The position numbers were made by a program, and so were the translations under genes. From a bacterium (GTDB taxonomy: Bacteria; Zhuqueibacterota; Zhuqueibacteria; Residuimicrobiales; Residuimicrobiaceae), in contig JAKQNR010000001.1 of NCBI GenBank assembly GCA_029565685.1, positions 69,710 to 133,709 on the forward strand: a stretch of 64,000 bases of DNA. The letters are read 5' to 3'. The notes under the pieces were generated by a model, which did not search any database, was not told the origin of the DNA, and worked only from the letters and a program-made list of their open reading frames with translations. Shown piece by piece: positions 20,464-28,668 of the stretch. How positions within the stretch are numbered: the first letter of the stretch is position 1; the number at the start of each line of letters is the position of its first letter.

Positions 20464-21327
20464 TCAGGCCTGTTGCCAACAAACATCCACTTTGTGCAGC
20501 GCATACAGATGGCACTCCCGCTGATCCTGCATGCCGGCCAGGCAATACAGGTCCCGCCGCTCGCGGACACGGCCCTCCAGCCTCTCGGTCACATCCACCA
20601 ACGCACCATGCGGACAATGGAGGCAGTTGCCGGACTGGCGCGGAAAATAGGTGGCGCCCGACTTGGCGACCAGCGCCTGACTGTTCGTCCAGGCCGGCGC
20701 TCCGGATCTTGTTTCAAAGTGAACGGCGCGCACCTGGGTCAGAATCAGGCGTCCCCGGTCCATCTTGAGCAGGGCTTGCGCCTCCACCTCATCCCCGACC
20801 GCAAAGGCTAATTGCTCCTGCACTCCCGGCGAGACAAGCGCATAAAAGGTGTCCTGAAAATGATCCCGATCAAGAAATCCCTCGGACATGACCAGGAGAT
20901 AGCCGGACAAACGAACATGACCATGATCCCGGTCGATCTCTTTGATGAAGCGCGGTTTGACCGCCTGCACGCGAAAGGAGACCGGGATTTGCCGGTTCGT
21001 CATCTCCGCCAGCCATTCATCGAACACCTCGCATTCCTGGGTAAATGCGCGATACACTTCCTCCGGCGCCACTATTTTCGGCTGGCAGTGCCGCTTTTCG
21101 TCCTGATAAAAGCTGCAGCCCTGGCATAAACGACCGACGTAATGATACCCGCGTTTACAACTCAATCCCTTGTTTTTCCGGCTGCAGGACCAATGGAAAT
21201 AGATACACCCCTGTGGAAAACAGCGCTTCGCCTGCAAGACGTGATAAGCAGAGACCTTATCTTCGAACCGGCCATGGCTGCTGTAATTGCAGCGAAAGAT
21301 GTCCGTCCGTTTATAGGGATTTTTCAA
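20464..21327 (-). CDS. Cysteine-rich hypothetical protein
   Basis: N-terminal Cys cluster RCFPQGCIYFHWSCSRKNKGLSCKRGYHYVGRLCQGCSFYQDEKRHC and C-terminal CLHC...C...C. Confidence 0.7.
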   Translation of the reverse strand: MKNPYKRTDIFRCNYSSHGRFEDKVSAYHVLQAKRCFPQGCIYFHWSCSRKNKGLSCKRGYHYVGRLCQGCSFYQDEKRHCQPKIVAPEEVYRAFTQECEVFDEWLAEMTNRQIPVSFRVQAVKPRFIKEIDRDHGHVRLSGYLLVMSEGFLDRDHFQDTFYALVSPGVQEQLAFAVGDEVEAQALLKMDRGRLILTQVRAVHFETRSGAPAWTNSQALVAKSGATYFPRQSGNCLHCPHGALVDVTERLEGRVRERRDLYCLAGMQDQRECHLYALHKVDVCWQQA

Positions 21328-21548
21328 TCCGATGACCCCATAATTGGTCTATAATCATAAATGTATAAAAAACAAAAAAGATAATCAAGATAATTCTTGC
21401 GCGAGAAAAAACGAACCCCCTGCCCCACTGAAGCGCAAAGAGCTCCTAAATGCTTGCATTTGACGGCTGAAATGCTAACTTTCGACTTGGCCGGAGTTCG
21501 ACAACCGCACGGCCCCCGCGCAAACACGATTAAAATGATGGACGCTCC

Positions 21549-23132
21549 ATGACCCTGTCACCGATTGATCTGGTTCTTCTCGTTGGTTATCTTGCCGGGG
21601 TGACCGTTTTCGGCGCCTGGCTGGGAAAAAAACAAAAGAACGCCACAGACTATTTTCTGGGCAGCCGCAACCTGCCCTGGCTGGCGGTCTGTTTTTCCGT
21701 CATTGCCACCGAAACAAGCACTCTGACCTTTATCAGCATTCCCGGATTGGCTTATCTGACCAATCTCAATTTCATGCAGATGACCTTCGGCTATCTCATC
21801 GGCCGCGTCGTCATCAGTTTGCTGCTGCTGCCTGGTTATTATCGCGGCGAAATCAAGACCGCTTATGAGTTGATCGGCAACCGCTTCGGGCCGACCTTGC
21901 GCAGCTTTACCGCGGTGATTTTTCAGGTCACTCGGCTGCTGGCGGACGGCGTGCGCCTGTTTGCCACCGCCATCCCTCTGGCCATGATCACCGGATGGGA
22001 CTACAGCTGGAGCATCATCGTAATGGCGGTGTTGACCATCCTCTATACTTTTATCGGAGGTTTGCGAGCCGTGGTCTGGATGGATGTCATCCAATTGTTT
22101 GTCTATCTCGCGGGAGCGGGCTTGGTGATGGCGGTGGCGGTACATCAACTGCCTGAGGGTTGGTTCACGGTGTGGCAGGCCTGCCAGGCAGAGGGCAAAC
22201 TGCAAATGATCACCAGCGGTCTCTCCATGACCGCCAGCGAATTTTTCCGCAGCAACTATACGTTGTTCTCCGGAATGATCGGCGGCGCCTTTTTATCTAT
22301 GGCTTCGCACGGCACGGATCATCTCATGGTGCAGCGGCTGTTGAGCTGCCGCGACCTGCGCAGCAGTCAGAAAGCGCTGATCGGCAGCGGTCTTTTTGTG
22401 ATCGTTCAGTTCCTGCTCTTTTTGGTTCTAGGTCTTGTGCTCTATGCCTATTACAACGGCGCGGCCTTGCGCTCCGATGAAGTGCTGGCGAAATTCATCT
22501 CGACCGAATTGCCCGCCGGCGCCGCCGGACTGATCATTGCCGGCATCTTTGCCGCCGCCATGTCCACCCTGAGCGGTTCGCTCAACTCCCTCGCCTCCTC
22601 GACGCTTTTCGATCTCTACAAACCACGCTGGGGAAAAAATCTAAATGAAAAAAAAGAGCTCTATCTTTCCAAACTCCTGACCTTGGGTTGGGGCATGGTG
22701 TTTATCGGCGGCGCCATGATGTTCAAAGACCAAAACAATCCGGTGGTCGAGCTGGGGCTGGCCATCGCCTCCTTCACCTATGGCGGCATGCTGGGCGTAT
22801 TCTTTCTCGGCACCTTTAATAAAAAAGTCCGGGAGTCGGATGCACTGGTGGCCCTTTGGAGCGCCATCCTCTTCATGACCTGGATCATCGGAGTGCACGG
22901 CGTACAGGCCGTCATTATGGTGTCCTTGAACCTGCTGGCTGCGTTATGGATTTGGCATCGGGTTCCGTGGCGGTCTCACAGAACGTTTGTCATCCTCTTT
23001 GCCCTGTTGATGACCCTGCTGATATTCTTCCAGCCGGCCATCACCTTCAGCTGGCCCTGGTATACTCTGATCGGACTGTTGGTGTGTTTGATGGTGGGCA
23101 TTGCGCTTTCGCGGGCACAAAAAAGCCGTTGA
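21549..23132 (+). CDS. Sodium:solute symporter (SSS family)
   Basis: DYFLGSRNLPWLAVCFSVIATETSTLTFISIPG; ELIGNRFG; AAAMSTLSGSLNSLAS. Confidence 0.93.
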   Translation: MTLSPIDLVLLVGYLAGVTVFGAWLGKKQKNATDYFLGSRNLPWLAVCFSVIATETSTLTFISIPGLAYLTNLNFMQMTFGYLIGRVVISLLLLPGYYRGEIKTAYELIGNRFGPTLRSFTAVIFQVTRLLADGVRLFATAIPLAMITGWDYSWSIIVMAVLTILYTFIGGLRAVVWMDVIQLFVYLAGAGLVMAVAVHQLPEGWFTVWQACQAEGKLQMITSGLSMTASEFFRSNYTLFSGMIGGAFLSMASHGTDHLMVQRLLSCRDLRSSQKALIGSGLFVIVQFLLFLVLGLVLYAYYNGAALRSDEVLAKFISTELPAGAAGLIIAGIFAAAMSTLSGSLNSLASSTLFDLYKPRWGKNLNEKKELYLSKLLTLGWGMVFIGGAMMFKDQNNPVVELGLAIASFTYGGMLGVFFLGTFNKKVRESDALVALWSAILFMTWIIGVHGVQAVIMVSLNLLAALWIWHRVPWRSHRTFVILFALLMTLLIFFQPAITFSWPWYTLIGLLVCLMVGIALSRAQKSR

Positions 23133-23152
23133 AATCAAAGAATCAACGGCTT
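23119..23152 (-). terminator. Rho-independent terminator of the minus-strand PTS operon
   Basis: 10-bp perfect stem AAGCCGTTGA/TCAACGGCTT, 10-nt loop; six A immediately left = T run on minus strand. Confidence 0.7.
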
Positions 23153-23342
23153 AACCCCCAAAATGGGTCCCCCTCAAGAACGGCTCCTATTTGTGCCCCT
23201 CGGCACTTGAGCCTATACAAGAAACATGCCAAAAACAGGGTAAAATAGAACTGTTGTAATTATTTCACTTGCAGACAGGCGCGCAAACCGAACCGTGCGC
23301 ATGTTGCGAAAATACAACAAAATGAAACCCGTCTGCTGCAAA

Positions 23343-23837
23343 TTAACCACAAACCGTGCAGAACTTGAGTTCTTTGGCGATATTAACCGGCGAGCGGGTG
23401 GGCACATCTCTACCCTCCAGATGGATGCCCCGCTCGTAGAGCAGGCGCAGGTTAGCGATATCACGGTCGTCGACAAAGATAAAGGGCGCGATCTGATTTT
23501 TTCCCGGCTTGAAGTGCATGCCGGCGACATTGACCGATTGAATGGGAACGCCGGCCGCGACCAGATCGACGATATATTTGGGGTCGTCCACCAGCAGCAG
23601 AATGCGCTCGTGGGCGGCCCGCTCCGAAAGCAACTCTGCGACGGTCTCCTGCAGTGTCAGCACCGATGCCGAGACATCCGGCGGCACTGCCGACAGATAG
23701 ATGGTCTTTTGCCAATCAGTCGTTGCGACTTCATCGCTGCACAACATGATCCGGTCAGGATTGAGCGCCTGCCGCCAGCCGACGACGACCTGACCATGAA
23801 TTAAGCGATCATCGATGCGAACTTGAACCAATCCCAT
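23343..23837 (-). CDS. PTS mannose/fructose/sorbose-family EIIB
   Basis: MGLVQVRIDDRLIHGQVVVGW (phosphoacceptor His motif), IMLCSDEVATTDWQK. Confidence 0.9.
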   Translation of the reverse strand: MGLVQVRIDDRLIHGQVVVGWRQALNPDRIMLCSDEVATTDWQKTIYLSAVPPDVSASVLTLQETVAELLSERAAHERILLLVDDPKYIVDLVAAGVPIQSVNVAGMHFKPGKNQIAPFIFVDDRDIANLRLLYERGIHLEGRDVPTRSPVNIAKELKFCTVCG

Positions 23838-23863
23838 GCTTACCCAGCTCCTCTATCACATCC

Positions 23864-24256
23864 TTATTCAGCGACATGCAACGTGATGCCGCGCAATCCA
23901 TCTTTAACCACCGCATCCGCCAGTTTGTCCAGCGTGAGTAAATCCCGTTTGGTGACGAACGACAGCACCATGGAAAGGTTGACGCCGGAGACGACGCGCA
24001 CGTGCGGATGGTCTTTGGCCACCGCCACGGCCACATTCCAGCAGCTTCCGCCTTTGAGGCTCGCCATCACGATGACGCCGTCCTGCTTGACTTCGGGCGC
24101 ATGAATGAGCGCCGACAGCCGCGCGGAGATCTCGCTCACCGACATGTTGTTGACGATCAGGCTGTGCAGTCCTTCATCCAGTCCCATGATGCCGCGAACG
24201 GCTTCGATCATCGCATCGCCGATGGGACCATGCGTCAAGATAATCCCGTGTATCAT
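23864..24256 (-). CDS. PTS mannose-family EIIA
   Basis: GIILTHGPIGDAMIEAVRGIMG with His; VIVMASLKGGSCWNVA; VSGVNLSMVL. Confidence 0.88.
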   Translation of the reverse strand: MIHGIILTHGPIGDAMIEAVRGIMGLDEGLHSLIVNNMSVSEISARLSALIHAPEVKQDGVIVMASLKGGSCWNVAVAVAKDHPHVRVVSGVNLSMVLSFVTKRDLLTLDKLADAVVKDGLRGITLHVAE

Positions 24257-25224
24257 GTATCATCCCGCGTTGGGGGGTCTTTTTTCATTCGAGAGATGAG
24301 CCAGTCGTCAAAATCCTTGGCGGCATTTTCTCCGAGCTGCTTTAATTTATGATTGAGGGCCACGCCCTCTGCGATCACCGTCAGATTTTTCCCGGGCAGA
24401 ATCGGCAGCACCACCATGGGGATACGGACGCCGAGCAGGTCGCGCCAGCCTTCATCCATGCCGGTGCGTTCATATTCCCGGATCGCGTTAAACCGCTCCA
24501 GATGCAGTATGATCTGTATCTGTTTCTTGCCGCGGATGGCCCGAATGCCGAACATCCGCCGCACATCGATGATGCCCAGGCCGCGGATCTCCATATGATG
24601 CATCAGCAGATCGCTGGGCGCTCCCTCCAGTCGATTGCGGCCGGCGCGGGTAATAGTGACCACGTCATCCGCCACCAGCTGATGGCCGCGTTCAATCAGA
24701 TCCAGGGCCATTTCGCTCTTGCCGATGGCGCTCTCGCCGGTGATCAGCATGCCCACACCGTGCACATCCACCAGCGAGCCGTGCAGAATGAGCTGAGGGG
24801 CGAAAATGGCATTCAGATATTCGCTCAAATGGTGCGTGAGCGCCGTAGTGCTGAGGGGCGTGCTTAAAAGGGGAATGTCGTTTCGATTAGCTATCTCGAT
24901 CATTTCCCCCGGAGGTTTGTTGCTGTTGGTAAAGATGATGCAGGGTAGATCAAAACCCAATACGCGCTGGATGGTCTGCAGCCGTTCGGCTTCGAACAGA
25001 GTGTTCAGGTAACCGACCTCGGTGTTGCCCATGATCTGAATGCGCCAGTAGGTGAACAGTTCCACAAAACCGCTCAGGGCCAGGCCCGGACGGTTCAGCT
25101 CCCGTTCCCTGATCTCACGGTTAAAGCCGTTCTTGCTGTTGATGATCTGCAGGGACGCCTCTTCGCTATTGTCCTCAAAAAGCTTTTCAACCGTGATAGA
25201 GGCGACTGGTGATTGAATTTCCAT
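24253..25224 (-). CDS. hprK: HPr kinase/phosphorylase
   Basis: VHGVGMLITGESAIGKSEMALDLIERGHQLVADDVV Walker A; RGLGIIDVRRMFG signature. Confidence 0.96.
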   Translation of the reverse strand: MEIQSPVASITVEKLFEDNSEEASLQIINSKNGFNREIRERELNRPGLALSGFVELFTYWRIQIMGNTEVGYLNTLFEAERLQTIQRVLGFDLPCIIFTNSNKPPGEMIEIANRNDIPLLSTPLSTTALTHHLSEYLNAIFAPQLILHGSLVDVHGVGMLITGESAIGKSEMALDLIERGHQLVADDVVTITRAGRNRLEGAPSDLLMHHMEIRGLGIIDVRRMFGIRAIRGKKQIQIILHLERFNAIREYERTGMDEGWRDLLGVRIPMVVLPILPGKNLTVIAEGVALNHKLKQLGENAAKDFDDWLISRMKKDPPTRDDT

Positions 25225-25328
25225 TCTATTTTTAATGATCCTTTTTGCCAGGCGCAAGGCTTTAGCCCGCTAGGGCCTCTGATTTCCATCGGCGCCCCGG
25301 CGTTTGCAGCCGGGGCGCCGTACGTAGC

Positions 25329-25643
25329 TTAGACAATCGGGGTGATACGTTCCTTGTCAAATTCCTGCAATTTTTGTTTATAGCGTATAAGTTGTCTTTC
25401 CAATTTCTCCACCGCCAGATCGATCGATTTATACATGTCCTCGCTTTTCTCAACCACCGCCAGGCGGGTGCCGTAGACTTTGGCAACCATCTCGGCCACC
25501 TGCTCCTGTTTGACATAGTCTAAAATAATTTCGACGTCGAGAATACCGTCATAGTATTTTTTCAATTTGGCAACCTGATTTTCAGCATGCTTTTTCAGTC
25601 GAGACGAGGATTTAAAGTGGCGAGCTGTGAATGTGATACGCAT
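25329..25643 (-). CDS. hpf: Ribosome hibernation promoting factor (short form)
   Basis: MRITFTARHFKSSSRLKKHAENQVAKLKKYYDGI; DMYKSIDLAVEKLERQLIRYKQKL. Confidence 0.92.
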   Translation of the reverse strand: MRITFTARHFKSSSRLKKHAENQVAKLKKYYDGILDVEIILDYVKQEQVAEMVAKVYGTRLAVVEKSEDMYKSIDLAVEKLERQLIRYKQKLQEFDKERITPIV

Positions 25644-25723
25644 AACAACCTCCTCTTCATAATTCAAACAGTCACTGCGCTTGCACGGCGTGCTTCAACT
25701 AGGGGCCTCACCTCCTTAATTCG

Positions 25724-26671
25724 TCAGGTCTCTTTATCTGCGCGTGGATGCGCCAAACGATAGACCTTTTTCAGACGCTCCGCTGAAACGTGCGTATAGA
25801 TTTGTGTGGTGCTCAGACTGGCGTGACCGAGCAGCTCCTTTACTGCCACAATATCGGCGCCCGCATCCAGCAGGTGGGTGGCAAAACTGTGGCGCAGAGC
25901 ATGGGGATGGGCTTTGCTGGGGTCTGCCGCTTGACGCATATAAGCGCGCAGGATCGCCGCCATCTGCTGGCGGCTGTAGGGCTGTCCGTCCGCACGGACG
26001 AACACCCGTTCGTGCGGCTTTATGATCCGATTTTCCCATTGAGAACGTTGGCGGAGAAATCGAGCCAGTTCTTTTTGCATCCCCTGCCCCATCGGGATCA
26101 TTCGAACGCGATTACGCTTTCCCAAAACCCGTAAAACGCCATCGTGAAAATGAATATCGCTCACTCGAAGCTGAACAGCCTCTGATATTCTTACGCCCGT
26201 GGCGTAGAATAGTTTCAACAGCACTCGATCTCGCTCCCCGGCAGGCGTGGAGTCGTCCGGAAGCTGTAAAAGAACGTCTATCTCCTGCACAGTAAGAAAA
26301 TCCGGCAGCCGTTTCGCCGCCTTGGGCGCCGCCAGATTGAGGCAGGGGTTCACCGATAGGGCGTTCTCGCGAGCCAGAAACCGGGCGAAACTGCGCAGCG
26401 TAGCCAGTTTGCGCCGCACGCTGGCGGCCTCATATCGGCGATGCACCAGACCGGCGAGATACCCACGGATGGCCCCTTTGGTGAAGCAGGCCGCAGTAAT
26501 CTGTTCGCAGCGGTGCTGGAGAACCAGATGCTCCACCAGCTGCTGCAGATCATTTTGATAAGCCTCCAGGGTTCTGGGAGAGGCGCTCCGCTCAATCTGT
26601 TGATAGCGAAGGAAACGATCGATCCAGTCAACTAAGAGAATAGGATGTTCGCCTGGCGACATCATGATCAA
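25724..26671 (-). CDS. xerC: Tyrosine recombinase XerC
   Basis: YATGVRISEA, HPHALRHSFATHLL, LLGHASLSTTQIYTH catalytic R/H-R/H/Y; SAM-like N-terminal domain. Confidence 0.92.
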   Translation of the reverse strand: MIMMSPGEHPILLVDWIDRFLRYQQIERSASPRTLEAYQNDLQQLVEHLVLQHRCEQITAACFTKGAIRGYLAGLVHRRYEAASVRRKLATLRSFARFLARENALSVNPCLNLAAPKAAKRLPDFLTVQEIDVLLQLPDDSTPAGERDRVLLKLFYATGVRISEAVQLRVSDIHFHDGVLRVLGKRNRVRMIPMGQGMQKELARFLRQRSQWENRIIKPHERVFVRADGQPYSRQQMAAILRAYMRQAADPSKAHPHALRHSFATHLLDAGADIVAVKELLGHASLSTTQIYTHVSAERLKKVYRLAHPRADKET

Positions 26672-28101
26672 GGGATACCTGTAGGGTTACGCGGCCGGCT
26701 GCTCCGGCATTTGGAGCAATAGAGAACCTCTTCGCCATTATCATTCACCTTTTCGACCAGCGTGGTCTGTTGACAGACCGGGCAGAGAAGATGGGTTGGC
26801 TTTTCCCAGCTGATAAAAGTGCACGTGGGGTAACGACTGCAGCCATAGAACCGTCTGCCGTTTTTGCCTTGCCGCTCCACCACCCAGCCGCCGCAACCCT
26901 GCAGCGGACAGGAGATGTTTAAATGCATGGAGCGAGAAAATCGACAACGGGGATAATCGGAACAACCCCAAAAAGGACCAAACGGCCCTTGTACCAATCT
27001 AAGGCTTTTACCGCACAGCGGGCAGTCCGCTTCGTCCTTCTGCGCGACCCGGGTGTTGATCATGCGCTCCGCACTCTGCCGGCCATGGCCGCATAGCCGC
27101 ACGCCCGACTCGTCATGATTCAGAAATCCTTCTGCCTGCAAGCGCGACAAGGCCAGACGAAAGTCCACAGCAGTGACGGGCGTCTGTGCGGCCCTGCTTC
27201 TATAAAGTTCCATGGCGCTGACCGCATAATCCGGCTCCTCGTTCCGCCTCTGCGCTTGAACCTCCACGAGGGTCAGTTCTTCCCCCGGATGAAACAGAGG
27301 ATGGTCCTTGCTGAAAAAGGCGGTGGAGCGTCCCTGCTTTTGCAGAGACAGCGCCTGAAGAAAACCCCGTTCAAGGAGTTCCTCCCCCTGCCGGTGCAGC
27401 AGATAGCGGGCGCCGGCGCCCGCAACCACTTCCAGATCCATTCGCTGCACCTGCGCGCATGTCATCTGTGAGGCCAGCGCGCGCTCCCAAATACGGGAAT
27501 AGACCTGCCAGCAGGCCTGATCCAATTCTTTTTTCATTTTTTTCGGCGTGAACGCCGGACGGCCGGGCAACAGGGTGAGATCGCCGGCGTGATCCGCTTT
27601 GATCGGTCGCGGGCGGGGAGCCAGATAGGGCACGCCGTAATAATCGACAATGCATTCGCGGGCTTCCGCGTACCAGGCGTCGGTTGGGGAGTGCCGTCGG
27701 CCAGCCAAAGCGATCACCGGCGCCGGCGTGCCGGACGCCGCGGACATCTGATCGACCGCGGACTGCACCGCATCCGCTTTCATGGAGAAAAGAGCCGCAT
27801 CCAGAAAAAGCTCATTCAAGGTCAACGGCAATGGCGGCATCAGTTCGCGCGTCTGCCGCGTGTGCGTCTTTACGTGAAACGCCTGTTCCTTGAGATCGAC
27901 CACGATCGCTTTTACATGCGGTGCTTCCGGATGCTTTTTCGTCCATCCCTTAATGCGAACTACAGGCAGCGTAAAAGAACGATGATCCCGCTTAGCCAGA
28001 CGCACATCGATGTTCCAGCCGGACAACCCGATTCTGCGCTCTTGCTCCTGCTGCATCAGCGTCTGCAGAATGAAATCCTCCAGCGACGAAGAACGATTCA
28101 T
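26668..28101 (-). CDS. Degenerate topoisomerase I (TopA) homologue lacking TOPRIM and catalytic Tyr; three C4 zinc fingers
   Basis: [61 protein letters not shown] align with TopA; zinc fingers [39 protein letters not shown]..CSKC. Confidence 0.85.
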   Translation of the reverse strand: [477 protein letters not shown]

Positions 28102-28125
28102 GATCGATCAGGTTGCCTGTATGAA

Positions 28126-28593
28126 TCAATGGGACAATCGGTTTGCAGTGAATTGAAAATAGCCAGCAGACGCGTTTTGCTCCACATCGAGCACCACCAT
28201 GACGATCAAATCCTGCATATCCTGAATGTCCAGTTTGGGCAGCTTCATATTCACGGCGCGCTCGATGATGGATTCCATGTCGTCGTCGTTCAAAATATTC
28301 AGTTCACGCAGATGAAACAAGTAGCTGAAGGCCTCGGGGGAAATGGCCGTGCGTTCAAAATCATTGAGCTGCCTCCAGACCGGCCGCGGTACGGCGGAAG
28401 AGCCGGTTTTGCTCATGCGGTCGATGGTTTCACCGTGGTTCACCAACCAGACCATAGCTGCAGAGATTTCATTTTCGGAAAAACCCTTTTCCTGCAGGAT
28501 GTCCATAATCAGCTGCAAGTCAATATCGTCAAAAGAGGTTTCACGAATTTCTCGTATCATATAAGCTATTATTTCTAATATTCTTTTATTCAT
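28126..28593 (-). CDS. DUF494 (Smg) family protein
   Basis: ILEIIAYMIREI...FSENEISAAMVWLV; SPEAFSYLFHLRELNILNDDDMESIIERAVNM. Confidence 0.88.
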   Translation of the reverse strand: MNKRILEIIAYMIREIRETSFDDIDLQLIMDILQEKGFSENEISAAMVWLVNHGETIDRMSKTGSSAVPRPVWRQLNDFERTAISPEAFSYLFHLRELNILNDDDMESIIERAVNMKLPKLDIQDMQDLIVMVVLDVEQNASAGYFQFTANRLSH

Positions 28594-28668
28594 CAGCGCT
28601 CCAAAACATAAACAGCATTCCCCCCTCTCGAAATGAAATATAACAAGATTTCGTTCAAAGTCAAGCGA

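Noticed and set aside
25724-26671. Tyrosine recombinase as a possible mobile-element integrase
   Set aside because: Sequence and context (smg-topA-like-xerC-hpf-hprK) fit housekeeping XerC; no att-like repeats or phage genes nearby.
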